Shown piece after piece: positions 36,232 through 49,800 of a stretch of 64,000 bases of DNA. Location of the stretch: positions 15,159,293-15,223,292 of the forward strand of contig NC_086360.1 in the NCBI RefSeq assembly GCF_036324505.1, read 5' to 3'. The stretch's first letter is position 1; each line of letters opens with the position of its first letter. The position numbers and the translations under genes are program-made. Below the pieces are notes generated by a model. It did not search any database. It was not told the DNA's origin and saw only the letters and a program-made list of their open reading frames with translations. The DNA comes from Eleginops maclovinus (taxonomy: Eukaryota > Chordata > Actinopteri > Perciformes > Eleginopidae).

Positions 36232-36245
36232 GTTGCCATGGCAAC
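36232..36245. promoter_or_regulatory. Perfect palindromic RFX X-box
   Basis: GTTGCCATGGCAAC is the full 14-bp symmetrical binding consensus of RFX factors. It lies in a grid2 intron, 58 bp from a (TG)n array. RFX factors act in ciliated and hair cells and in neurons; occupancy is unknown. Confidence 0.5.
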
Positions 36246-37859
36246 TTGTTGGCAGCAGCCTTGATGGTGGGATGATCACACATTATTAGTTGACTCAAGA
36301 TGAAAAAGACAACACATAGTGATTTGGATAAAGGCGCACAGGGGACACAAGAGAGTTGAAGAAAGGACATTAGGGTAAAAAGGGAAAATGTGAAAGATGA
36401 GAGAATGCTGCGATTTCTGTCTGATTGCAGAAGACATCCACGGGAAACTATACTGAGATCACATACCAGGAAGCAGAGAGAGACAAAGAGAAAGTGACTC
36501 ACTGAGAAAAATGTAGGTTTCATTGCACATTATTATTACACGTAATTATGCACGTAATTACTGTGGACACATTAAATGTAGAAACATGACTTCTCAAAAT
36601 GGAAGGTCAAGAAAGACATGGAGATGAACAAATACTGCTTTTTCATTTATCCTTCTTTCATATAAAGATGTACATGTGCTGTTCTAAAAGTGTGTGTCAG
36701 TTTAAGACCATCAGAATGAGGACATATTTTGCTGTTTACAGATTAAGACTTGTTATTACTTTACTTAAACATAGACTGTAGTCTATGTTAAGGTTGAGGT
36801 AAAGGCTGTGGTTTGGCATGTGTTTGTGAAGGAAAGGGCTTAGGGAGTGCATTATGTTCCTCGGAGTCCTCACAAGTAAAGAAAGTGCAAACGTGTAAGC
36901 ATATGCACAAACATATAAATCCACTCTCTTCACATGTAAGCTAAAAGTCACAAGGAAATTGTGTTTAAAGTAGAAAGTTGCCTTTAGTAGTCTTTACAAT
37001 GGAAATCCAATTGTAATGTAATGTGTATAACTTACTGAAGTTAACTTTTTTTAATGTATTATTTCAAAAAAGTGCTTCATGTTTAAATATGTACAAAAGT
37101 GGGACAAGTGTTCCTCCATATAACCTAAAGGTAGGCATTTAGGAGTTCATTTGCCAGCAAAATCTATTTGTAACAGTTTTAATGAGCAGCCTCTACTGTT
37201 ATAAATGATACCCCTACTGGAGTGAAAATGGACTGTTAAAGGCTTCACACTGTGCTGCTGCGATACAGCTGGGGTATGGGGAGTGCATTTTCTAACTCAA
37301 ATGGATGGCGAGGCCAAACTGAGACTAGAGGCTACAGTGAGTTTTGAAAGGCTGTTATCTCAGCACCTGGCAAACTGATCGTTGAGTCACTGGTATTGAT
37401 CAACTCAGCTATCTACCCTCTCAAGATATATTATGGCTATTTTGTAGTATAGGACAGTGAAAATCTCCCTTATTGCTCTTTTCAATGCACTGTAACTCCA
37501 TGTATTGTGTTGATTCTGCAGACCTTTCCCGGCCCATCCATAAGGCCTCTATACATACAGGTTATGTCCCATGCTGCTCTTTGCCCATTAACAGGTTTTA
37601 CTGCAGCGTTAGCCAGTTAAAATGTAGAATGGTGGGGGTTAGTTAATCAAGCATTACATGAAACTGTTCACTGAATTTTAGAACTGGCTAGATAGACATC
37701 TTAACTGTTTCTGTGAGAGGTATCAAGGCGTGGTGTGTCATCGCAGAGCACACTTCAGTCTCAGGAACAGAGGAATATGTCTGCAGCTACAACAGTCTAA
37801 CGCTCTTATAACAAATATTCTTGTCCTGTCACCAATGCAGCAAACACAATTTAAAGTTT

Positions 37860-38095
37860 CAGACGGTGAAAAGTGGAAATTGTGATGGGGTGAGAGGTGG
37901 TGATACAAGGGGAAGGAGATGTGAGTGAGTTGGAGAAAAGATAAGGAGAGTGCAGGTGAGAACAAAGGGGAGGCAGGATAGAATAAAAGAGATGGGAAGA
38001 GATTGGAAGGAATAAAGATGAAGAAGAAAAAAACGAGGAAGAGTGTCACATGGAATGAGCAGACAGGGGGTAGATGACTGGAGATGAGAGACAGA
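37860..38095 (+). repeat. Purine-rich strand tract
   Basis: About 235 bp of strongly G/A-biased plus strand (GGAAGGAGATGTGAGTGAG and similar) in a grid2 intron. No simple repeat unit. Minus-strand reading frames here are artefacts. Confidence 0.55.
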
Positions 38096-39687
38096 GGTGT
38101 TATGCTAAAATGAGTTTGTTTCTTTGAGACGGTTGTCAGCTGTCAGCTCCTTAAGATGAGAAGAACATAGGCTGCCTTGCTGCTGTTAGCCTCAGCATGA
38201 TGGAAAATAATGTTCATATTATAGTCAAAAAGGTAGTTTTCCTGCAGTTCCGATTACTGCAGGGTCAGAACATTTTGCTGTCAGAATTCCATTCTTAAAA
38301 AAGGCGGATATAATTTGTGGAAACATGGGCACTAAAAAAAAGTGCAGAACAAACATAGAGCAGGCGTTTGAAGGTGAGAGATTGTGTGGCTGCAGGTATA
38401 TCAATTTCTCTGGGTAGGTGAGAGTGTCATAGTGATTAGAGAGGCCAGCCTCAACTAAAGTGCTAAGCTCAAGAACCCATGTCAGCCAGCAACCCACTGA
38501 AGTGTCCATAAATGCTGAATCACCTCAAGCTAAAGGTCTGCTGAAGCAGATTTTTAACCTGCCTGTAGAGATGAGGAGGAATCAATAGAGCATCAGATTA
38601 TTATAATTACATCATGTTCTGTTTCACAATGTGACCTGCTTAAAGGAACGAGCCAAAACTGTCAAAATATCCAAAACATCAGGTACAAACTGACCTTTGC
38701 TGCAGCCTTTACTTTATTGGTCCCAATAACTTTACCAATTGTGCAAGCAGGAACGGGACTGAGTGTAATTCAGGAGCAAAGACACTCAGCAGCATCGACC
38801 CAGTCAGATAAGTGCACCCTCTTCTTGATTATTCTCTCTCTGTGTTTTAGTCAAAAAAAGTTGCTGACCCCTACTCACACATCAATACTCTTTGTCTGTT
38901 TATTCAACTACAGACAGCTGGGGTTGTCTCAGACAGAAGACATATTATTATAGCACTGGTGGTGCATATTTGAGTTTGTTTTTGAGCAGGTTTATTGTTG
39001 GGCCAAATAATAAGAGTGAGCCATTGAGGTCTCTCCATTGACTTATTTGCTTCTTTTCTAACAGCGAGGATTTCAGCCTACCTTGACACATGTAACACAT
39101 CGGAGAAAATAATGTTGAACCATGTCAGCCATGTTGAATATTTCAAGTTTGTAGATTTTCTCAGTAGAATATGTCTGTGACACTGACAGAGTTTTGAGAG
39201 CTGTGAGGTGCGATAGACAACTTTTCATCTCTATTATGAGGAATAGTTATACAATCTGAGTTCTCTAAGGTTTGGCTCATGGCTTTAAGAGTTTGTTGTA
39301 CGCATACAACAATACAATGGTAAGATAAGGAATTAAGATGTCAGCAAGAGAGAGTTTGTTTAAACTGAGTTATGGCCCATATCCATATTTGTATGTAGAT
39401 CAATAAACAAAGCGTTGCTAAATTGAGGCTTAAAGCATGGCGTAAGAGTTTACCGATGAGTCTTTGGTCCCTGAAGTAAAGTTTGCAAAGCTTGATTGTT
39501 CCAATTAGCACACCAAGGGTTCAATGTCATACACTTTTGTCAACAAAGTTTTCATTTAAGCACCATTAAGCCACAGTGTGTGGGTGAGCTAGAACAGATT
39601 ATCAAGCTGTACAATGATAAACAACACAGAGAAGCCAAGCAGACATTACCCATCATTTGAACTTTGAGAGCTAAGGAAGAGACAGAA

Positions 39688-39688
<1 letters not shown>

Positions 39689-39766
<78 letters not shown>
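39689..39766. repeat. (GA)n microsatellite
   Basis: A GA run of about 78 bp with one AAA interruption. Confidence 0.97.
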
Positions 39767-39769
<3 letters not shown>

Positions 39770-40300
39770 CATTAATTGTGATTAATAAAGATTTAATGAA
39801 TTTACTAAGTGTGTGGGCTGAATTGTGCTTTGATTGATTGGTAGGAGAGTGACAGCTTGTGAGTGAGAGAGCTTTGACGAAGACAGAGAGAGAGAGTAGA
39901 CAGGAGTCAGTTGTGGGACATGTTTAACAGTTAACAACAAACTAATAGCAACAAAAATTAACAATGTAAAATGTTGCTTGCTGATCTGAACATATATTAA
40001 ATTGAAATGAAAAAAGTTAGACAAAATTCAATCAGCAAGCAAGAATCACAATCGCAATAACAAAAAAACAACTAACAAACTAAAAACAAAGACGTTTGTG
40101 GCAAAGATTGCAATAAATAAAAGGGAAAAGAGAAAAGCAGTAGGGCTGAGCTGCAAACAGAACTGATTACTGAAACTGACACTCAAGGAGCAATACCTCA
40201 GCGCAGATATGCACACTCTCAGTCTAAACTTTTGCAAAGACTTAACACTCTTCTCTCCTTCAGACACAGAAATCTAATATGATGTTAACGGGAACCCTCT

Positions 40301-40884
40301 TGTAGAACTTTCCAGCAGAGGAAACTATTGCTTTATATATATATATATATTTATAAGTGATAGGAAGTAATGTTTATATTTATATTGTAATCAAACCAGG
40401 TTACTGATTGCTGTAATATCTTTCATGTTATATTAAGGTTTATTTTGTTATCATACTTGGTTTCCGACCTGTGTGTGTGTATATGCACGACTCGCCACAA
40501 GGTGCCTCCCCCTTTTGTTGTTTTCATTCAATTGATGGTCAGGACTGGTACGCCTTGTCGGTGAGTGACTATAAACTAAGCTAGGTTAAATGAGGAATTA
40601 ATGTTAATATGAACAAGTGTATAATTTCATTGGTTAATTCGGGTTTTGTTTTGTGTTTGCATTGCAGGTTTACAACCTAACTAAATGTCACTAAGTAACT
40701 AACGTTACCAACGGGCTAATGTAGCTGAAACAGTTGGGATAATCAGTGGGTGAATGTATTGTGTATGTGTGCGCAATAAAACTTCGTAAAGTGACTCGAG
40801 TTGTATCCGCCGTACTTGTCCGGATAACCCTTCCAGAGAGGAGTTTATTAAACTATAGCAGGTAGTTTAGTGAAAACCTGGACA
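40301..40884 (+). mobile_element. Probable solo LTR of a retrotransposon
   Basis: The 584-bp segment starts TGTAGAACTT and ends CCTGGACA, so it has TGT...ACA termini, and both flanks carry the same 5-bp word CCTCT (40296-40300, 40885-40889), as expected for LTR integration. In the plus orientation it has a TATA-like TTTATATATAT (about 40331) and a poly(A) signal AATAAA (40775-40780) about 110 bp from its end. No gag, pol or second LTR is present, which fits recombination between two LTRs. The family (Gypsy, BEL or ERV) is not recognised. A GTGAGT...TTGCATTGCAG pair inside resembles an intron and is unexplained. Confidence 0.6.
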
Positions 40885-43800
40885 CCTCTAATCTATAACC
40901 ATCTAAATCAGGCCCTCACAAATGCAGAGGCATTTGTTTTAAAAGCAACCTTAGGAACATATAATGTAATATCCTAAATGGGATCAGCATCATAGAATAA
41001 TCACTTTGTCATCTGAAACAATGTCAGGGATGCAAAAACACTGATAGATGCATGCTTTTAACCACACACCAAATCCTTCTTTCCTTGCTCACCACCAGAT
41101 ATTGTCTCCCATGGCTAGAGATTTCCATGGATTGAAATTTGAGGTCTTCAGAGCCTCCAACCAAATTTGAACTCACTGTGTGAATGAGTGTGTTTCTGAT
41201 GGAGAGACAGACGACCACTCAAAAGCCTTGTTCTTACGCTTTTGGTTTCTTTAGAAGGAGCCTTGAACAAGCATTATTTGGATTATGTATAAAGATCATG
41301 GTATTATGGTACTACCAAGAGCCTCTGAAATAATAAGCAGATTTAAAAAAACTAAATTAATCTTATAACATGAATAAATAAATGAAACTGATTTAAACCA
41401 TTCTAAGGGTCATTTACTGATTGATGGATGGAACATTGGAGTTAGAAAGTAAATAATAATGACTGATCTTGTGGATGATACCAGTGTCACACTTATATAA
41501 ACACACACGTGCAAGATAAACCATTTTTATTTTTCAAGTGTTATCATCGCCTCTGGCGGTCAGAAAGGATTAAATAGAAGTCTTTAAACAGAGTGGATTC
41601 AGGTAACAATAGAGATGTTGTAGTGGCTACAAGGAAAATTACAAAGACTTTCTTGTAAGAACATTTCATTACCTGTATTGACAGCTCTTGACAAGTAAAC
41701 CAATTTCCCCCTACATGAATACTATGAAATTAGTCCTTCAATAGTGCCTGAGACAGCTGTGACAGAGAGCTAACAGTTTGTGAGCAAGTGTAATGCACCT
41801 TCTCTGCAGTCTCTGTTTACAAGCCTTCTGCTGGGACTAAAATCAAAGATTTACAAAGGCAGCTTTAAAGCCATTTATATGTTTCCTTCGATGGGGCAAT
41901 TTGTTTTATCTCTTTAAATACATTTCAAAAGAAAACTCCACAACACTATTCATTATATTTCATTTCAATGTTTGCAATAACCCAACTTCAGTCAGTTCAT
42001 CAGTTTTTTTTAACGACTGCTGACAACTTTATTGTCATGAGTGCTTCTATGGTAAAATGTTGTCTGAATACTGAACGCATCACAAACTGTTTTATGAGTG
42101 CTAAGCATTTTACTTTGTATTTACTGGGACCCAGAGCCCTTTAATTAGAAGGAAAGGATGCATGGATTATTGGATTGTAGACTGATATAAAGACAAGGGA
42201 GACACATTAGCTGGGTAAACGAGCAAATCAGCCCTTTTGACACTCACATTACATGAAACCATAATCAACAATATTATAATGAACTTTAGCAAGCCCCCTA
42301 TGGAGATTTAACATCTAAGTAAATGGTTGTATTTTCTCTTTATAAGAAAGCATGTGTTTTCAAACCATCAAATAGTTCAATTTCCTCACAGCTGTACAAC
42401 ATACAGACTTATTTGGCGTGTAATCAGAGCTAATAGCCAATATTTTTGCTGTGATTACTTTCATATAACCCATGTCAGAATAATTACAATCCACAAACTA
42501 ACAGGCTAATGTCAGAATAAAGCCAGCATCTGCTGCAAGCTAACCATAACAATATAACACATAGTATCATGTGGTGTGATATTTCTGTGATAGCAGCAAT
42601 GACTTGTCGCTGTTGTGTATGTCATTTAGCCCCTCAAGCATACCAGACAGCACTGCCATGGTCCCCACATAGATACAGGGTACCGGACCGTCACTTTATT
42701 TTAGAAGCACTCAAATATCAGGCCTTAGGCAAATGATGAACACTGGCCTGCAGCCAGGTCATAAAAACATGAATGAATGAATGTTAGCTGGTGATGAATG
42801 TTATGTAAGTGGTGGGACCCTAGTAAAATGAATATGCCAGATGAGGCCCGTTTTGCTCACCGCATGTGTGCATAAATTGGGTAGAATGATTTTTATCAAA
42901 TAAAAAAATTGACCTTGATATCATACTAAAAAGCATGTAATATGATAAAAAGTATTTTTTATGACATCCATTTTTATTGAATTTGAATTTGTCGATATTG
43001 ACAGTGTACTGAAGATGGTGTCAAGATCGAAATGATGCAGTCCTGCACATAATAACACACACAAATGCACCTCATCCATCTTGCAATTGAATAAAAACGT
43101 AATTGTGTTCAATATGCACAATAAAATGTCTGGCCTGCAGCTTATCTCCATACACTGCAGCACCTCAAGATGTCCACCTGCTAAGGATTAAATCTTCTTT
43201 TTTAAATGCTCACATCAATGCCTGCGGACACTCACAGAAATACATAATATATGCCCGGGAGAGAAGGCTTATTCTTTTTCAAAATCTTGCCCCCCTTGGC
43301 ACTTCAAAACAACTTGTCAGTAGCTGTCAGTTTAAATTAGTGGACTAGCTCTTTACACTACTTTTTTCTGACTCTGATAAATCTGCAGGCTGTGTCCATC
43401 AATCACAGAACAGCGGCGCCAAAACACACAAGCATGCACACAGTAGCATTATATTTGTGTTACAGCGCTGTTATTACAGTGCTGACAAGTAGAAACAAAC
43501 AAACACGCACACCAGGCGTATGCAAGCTCTCACACTCACGCACGCACAGTGATGCACTCTGGTAATGGCTTCAGTTCTTAAACAAACAAAAGGGTTGGAA
43601 ATGATTAAGTTGTAGCAGTCTGTCTATTCCTCCTGACAACACCCTTCTCTATTTCTCAAAGTGTTAAAGCAAATACATTCTTTTTCATCTCTGTTATTAC
43701 CTACGGAGACCTGTAGATAGTAAAAACTATATACAGAATGCAAACACCCACTTATAAATGCGCACATAAAGCAAGTAGTTGCAGATTCACTCAATCATTG

Positions 43801-44788
43801 GCTATCTGGATCTTTATTACTATTGTTAATTAGTGATTATGCCAGTATTCAAGTGTCTTTAATGTTAAACTACAAATTATGGCCATTGAGCAAATGTTGA
43901 AGGCTTATAGTTTTTAAAATAAATGAAAGTTATTTTCGGAACTTACCTATGTACATACCTATGTACATATATATTTGAGGGGTAGGATATAAAACAATGG
44001 TATTGAGAGCATAAATTCTGCCTGAACGCTGTAAGAAAAAATGCTTGGAGAAGAATCCCAACCCATGACAAGAAACGTATTGTTGTGATAGATAAAAAAA
44101 ATAATGACATCCATCTGGAATATGTTCTTCTAAAAACAGAAAAGCCTGAGCCTGCAGTCAATATTTGTTTTGTGTCATTTCATAAACAGACCTGAAAGAT
44201 TAGTTAAACAAATACAAATAAAACACCTGACAGAGCATACTGATACAGGAGCTACAGTATCTTTACACTGAGACTCTCTGTACTTGCACCTAAGAAGGTA
44301 TCCTGAAAAATACAAATCCTCCCTTTCAAATCCTTGGGTTGTTAGAGATTGTGATGGACTGTTAATCCATTCCTGTTATTGTATGGAATAATACCATATA
44401 ACCCAGTAAACTCCAGTAAACCTTTTATTATTTTGAATGGAATGAGAGAAAGATTTCTCATCATGGTATCAGGGCACGGATTGCTAATACAATCCCTGTC
44501 CAAAAGCTAATTTGCATGACACAGAATGTTTAGATGAAAAAAATATTAAACAATAAACAAGGCAATTTTTTTTCTCTCGATATTTTCTGTGTCTGTTTTT
44601 TGTTTGAACCATGGGGAACCAGTGGGATTAAACCGTTTAAAAGTATCTTCCCACAAGTGTGACATTTCCCCTGAAATAATAGGAGGGAATTGAAAACATG
44701 GCCTGTCAATTAATTGCTTGTTTATTTTAATAACAGCCATGATAGGCAAAAATTCTGAGGCGCAACGCTCCATCGGATGTGGTTATAA

Positions 44789-44842
44789 ACACACACACAC
44801 ACACACACACACACACTATATATATATATATATATATATATA
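44789..44842. repeat. (AC)n(TA)n compound microsatellite
   Basis: About 28 bp of AC followed directly by about 25 bp of TA, in a grid2 intron. Confidence 0.95.
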
Positions 44843-45693
44843 AATCAACACTGACAGACTATTTTACATAATATAAATAACGACAGCATAATAAAGGCAT
44901 TGCACATTATTTTTTTCCATATTTTGAAATGATGATCTCAAGCCCAAATAAATAACTGACTTTCTTGGGATGCAGGCAATATCTTACATGTCCTTCACAG
45001 ACACATATCCCCTCATGACTGAACCTGCAGTCTGGTGATGTGGTTTATATCATACCATTTTAATAAAAAAAATGAATGGACCCTCAATATTGCACAGCAC
45101 ACATAGCAGATGAGCAGCATGGGAGAAGTAGACTCAATGACATCACTGTACTGTTTGCAGTACTAACCAAGCTTTCTTATAACTATGACGGCCAAGATAA
45201 GTAAGGAAAGAAAGAAAGGATTAATTAATGAATTCTGTTCTTTGGTCAATTACATACTTTGACAGAACAACACCCCCCCCCCCAACGGTGCACTCCAGCA
45301 ACAAGGTAAACAGCTGGGGTCAATTTGGATGCATGCACATACTGTTGTACTGTTGATTTGTTTGTGATTCTGCATTGTTAGACTTACTGATAGTGTAAGC
45401 ACTTCAGAGAGCATGATTGTAGGAAAGGTGTTGAATTAAGAAAGCAGAGCTTACTTCTATGTGAACCAATGGTTTATGCTGATGTTAATCAAGCTAGCGG
45501 TAGAAAATTGAGACAATGACCATTTTCCGCGATTTCCTTGGCGTCTGCCTCAAGGAGCAGACTTTTCAAGCAGAAAGATGGGCATAGATTAAGGGAGTGG
45601 CCACAAAAACTGAAGACAATATGACTAAGATGAACAGTATGGAACAAAAAGTCAATGGGGCTGCTGTCTGTTGTTTACAGTTACAAGTCTTAC

Positions 45694-45860
45694 CTCTGGG
45701 AGAAAATGTCCCTGTAGGGGCTGCCGTGCTGCATGGCGATACCATATCCACGGTCCGGTGCATTGCTACTAACAGAGTAGAAGGAGCAGTCCTCGTCGTT
45801 ATTAGCAACGTATTCCAGTACTGCCGCATCCCACACGAAGCCAAATCGACCATACTTCAC
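45694..45860 (-). CDS. grid2: grid2 exon: S2 ligand-binding lobe
   Basis: A 167-bp exon that starts in phase 0 ([10 protein letters not shown]) after a TTCTTCCAG acceptor and ends in phase 2 (CAG AG|GTAAGA), joining the exon at 31271 to restore Arg (FSQ-R-ILELQ). [11 protein letters not shown] carries the Trp-Asp pair that contacts D-serine or glycine in GluD2. DCSFYSV supplies the first Cys of the S2 disulfide, and [16 protein letters not shown] is the conserved GluD loop. The upstream exon encoding the M3 gate (SYTANLAAF in the family) is not in the window, so it lies beyond 64000. Confidence 0.94.
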
Positions 45861-46795
45861 CTGGAAGAATAAAATGTATTTATAAACAGTGGACAAATAT
45901 TCAGAGAGTTAAACATCCAACAATATGCAGATTTATGGAGATTATTGAGATTACTGGGTTCTAATTTGGCAGTTTCCAGAAATTGTACCTGTTTAAAGAT
46001 TTTGTAATTGACTTTACTATCACTTATTGACCAATGTATTTGTTAAAACAGACTTTCACATGCAACAACATTTTAAATGCATCTATTCTTTGTGCATACT
46101 GTATCTTTCTTTTTTTTCTTGGCTAAATCTCTACTAACAGAGACTGTTTCTGTGCCAACTTTGGCCTACATATAGTTTTAGACAGTAATACAAACACTAT
46201 ATTAAGTATTTTAATTCAGGTGAAGCCTCATCACATATGCCTGTACGATGTAAATGACAGGCCTTAGGCACACAGATGTTTCATTACACACTCTATTGGC
46301 ATTTTAGTAAAACAATGCAACAATATTACATGATTCATCTGCTGCAGGACTTAACTGCAACCTTATAGTTAAACATGTCCTCTTGACTGTAAACAAGCAA
46401 CAATGGTTTGTTGGCTTATCTTTATTACTATGTAGGTATAGGATATGGTTTTTTGTGTATATTCGTATGTCCTTGTTTATTATGTTTGGGCATATGGGCA
46501 ATTGTAGCTGTGTGTAAAATACGTGCTTGCAGCCTTTACTGAGATGGAGTACACAGTAAAAGTGTCCCAAGTTGGGAAGTTTGTTTAATAAAAAATAAAA
46601 TGCTTGTGAACATTGCTTCTTGTTTAATGAACTTTTGTTTGAACTCCAAAATGAAAAGTAGAGATTAAACCACCTGGATGTGATATTCACATCCTCTGCT
46701 GCCAATTCATTCACACTATTTTGGAATTGGTGTGTCATTAACTTTGATGGAGATTTTTTTAATGTTAAATCCCCCATTTGCTTGCCTGTATGTGA

Positions 46796-46796
<1 letters not shown>

Positions 46797-46882
<86 letters not shown>

Positions 46883-46887
46883 TGTGT
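46797..46887. repeat. (TG)n microsatellite
   Basis: TG run of about 90 bp with one TA interruption near the right end. Confidence 0.97.
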
Positions 46888-49800
46888 CACTTCAGATGGC
46901 CTATGTGTGATGGCTTTTGTGTAAGAACTGCCTCTCAATGGTTAATTTCACAGTTTTTAGTCCTATGAAGTTTGTACATCAGAATGGCTCATTCTGCTCT
47001 TGACAACCATAAGAGCACTTTATTACTTTAAAGAAAAATGTTATCCCCTTTCTGTTTTAGCTCTTGAATTGGTGAGATTATGGGTTTGGTGGAAAGGAAA
47101 TAAAAAAGAAAGTTTGAACAGCTTACAATTGCATATAAGTCTTTCTCGCTATTTGGGTAAAAACAAAAACATTGAAAATGTATTATGATGCGCAGAATGT
47201 ATGCAGTGAACTCTGATGTCAGCCAAACTGAAAACAAAGCTACTAGATACTAGTTTAGCTTTATATCAGGATATGCCTTTAATGTAAAGAACACAACAGG
47301 CAAAAAAGCTTGAATTGCTTTAAAGCAGATCATGCATATGTCTTTCAAATGCAAGGACATAGCGGGATTAATGTTTTTCAATGACTCTTGAGATAATGCT
47401 GAATGGAAAGAAAATAAATCAGACTTTGATAGATATAGCACATATTGACCAATATGGAAAAAAATAGGATAACGTGAAAAAGTACAAGATGGGTATGAAA
47501 TGGATTTCAAATAAAGTGATATAGAATAATGAAAATGAGAGTAGAGAGAGTGCTGCACATTAGAAAGTGAATAGGGGGGAGGGAAGGGTTTAAACGCCTG
47601 CATTTTGTTCTTCCTGCGTAAAGTCTATTTTGGTTTAAAAATCGAACATAATGGACAACACATAACTTATTAATAGCATTGTGTTTCTCAAATATTTAAT
47701 CCAGACCTATAATAAATCGCTTTCGATAAAAGCGTTTGCAAAATGAAATGTATTAAAAGTTATAATAATTAAACTAGACTCAATTAAATAAATATCATTG
47801 CAACATAACACACAAGCAAATAAAGAAGATGTATGATCCCTACAATGGATCATGTGAAAACAAATGGTCTTGCCTGCAGCTCCAGCTGTGTTTCATTAAT
47901 GGGACCACTGCACCTGAGAATAGGGAGGACTTGATTCGATGTAGCAGAAAAGCACTCTATATGCAACCGGTTTAACATTGGCTCAAGTTTGATTAATTCA
48001 TAATGAATTGATTGATTAATAAAGTGATGTGTTAAAGGTCAGCTTTGCCCCTGCTCTTGACTGAACTGTAATTATGATTGTATTTTTTTTTAAGCAGCTC
48101 ACATGAAAACACTTGCACCTTTCTGACAGCTAAGAGCTTCAGACCCGAAAAACAAGATCTGGTAAAAATGTTCACTATTATTTTACTCTGCACACGTCTC
48201 AGAGTATGTTAAATGTATCTACTTTGTTTTGCTTTTTCTTTGTTCATGTTGTTCTTTTCCCAATGTATTAGAAAGACTACTGCACTCAAGTGTCTGGCAC
48301 TCACAGCTCATATCCCTGAGGTCTGCAGCCTGCCTAAGTCCACACAATGAAAGGAAAAGAAAACAGCATTTTACCAGGAGGGTAGACACTTAAACCCGAC
48401 CTCCTATTTGTTGCTATAGGAAATGTAAGGTCATTGACAAACAAGATGGATGAGCTCTCTTGTTTGTTAAGGACTCAGTGGGATTATCTAGGCAAGGCAG
48501 CTTTATAAGCTTTCCAAGCTGCATTTGCATGCACAGTGTAACTTGGCAGTGAGCTCCAATTAAGGTGCCATCCAGGTTAAACTGTTTACATGCACCTTTG
48601 ATACCCTACGATTGAGTTTCTGGTGTCATTTAAACTAATATCCTAGAGAATAAAACATACCCTTAAACTAGAAAGAGAAAAAGAATAAGAAGAACTACAA
48701 AAATATAACAATGCCTCCACTGGCTAAGGTCATAACGGTCCTATATATAAATTAAGTTTATAAAGGTAGCCTGGCTTGTCAATAAACTATCCATGGTCCT
48801 GTCATTCATAGTAATTAAAATGTACAGAAACGGTAGATACATTCTCGTCCTATCCTCAGTGCCATTAGAAGGTGAGTAGAGCAGCAGCACGAATGGAACG
48901 AAGAACACAGCTAAAGACTTGTTGATATGTTTCCTAAAGCTCAACACACAAAACAACATACTTGAGAACCTTGGTCTCAGAAATATTTTTAACTTCCTGC
49001 ACAATTTTGCATCTGGTGCTATGATTAAACATAAAATGGTAGCTACCTCTCAGTGGAGTAGTTTGTCCAACTATAGAAAGGAACAGCTTATCACTGATTG
49101 AAATGTTGTGCTCAGCCCTCAAACCAATCAACACATCCAAAAACACTCTTTATGACTACAGTTCACCAGGGGGCTGTCTTCATAAGGTGTTTTAAATAGC
49201 ACATTTAGAGTTTTGTTAAAGCCTAATTTCATCATACAAATGGGGGACACATTGTTTTTTGCACTTACCCCTCATCCCGTTTGAGCATCTAGAGAAAGGT
49301 TAGCTCTTTTATTTGCAGCTGCATTTGATGATTGCTAGCAAATATTGTACTGGTTGTATTTGTGAGCCTGTTTTCGAGTGAACTCTACATGAAATGTGTT
49401 CAGTCAAAGGTTTTTAACCTGGCAGAAAAATGTCTGTGCAGTGAGATTAGGTTATCATGCCCATGCAGCATTTATATTCAAGCAACACTTAGCTCACTGC
49501 CTCAACAGTTACTGCTGCATCCTAAATATGTCCCTCATATATTACACACAAACACACGCCTATGCACACGCACGCACGCACACTCAAAAAACAAACATCC
49601 ACATATGAATTGTAATCATTGCATTGGACCTTGTTTTCTCTCTCATGAAGGTGACTCAGGAAACCCAGTGAGATTCATAATCACTAAATTAAAGCATTCT
49701 CAGCGTCTCTCTTCTTTAAAAAAATGCCAGCTGTTTAATTCCATCATTACATGGGAGGAAAGAAAACTAACCTAATTCTGCTGTTGTCAATGTTTCTGTT

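Larger units (their letters stand above)
31272..45693 (-). other. grid2: grid2 intron (14.4 kb)
   Basis: Runs from the GTAAGA donor at 45693 to the TTTCCTAG acceptor at 31272. It holds several microsatellites, a purine-strand tract, an RFX X-box palindrome and a probable solo LTR. No other exon was recognised. Confidence 0.85.

Noticed and set aside
45272..45283. Poly-C run as a functional element
   Set aside because: An isolated homopolymer of about 12 bases with no supporting context.
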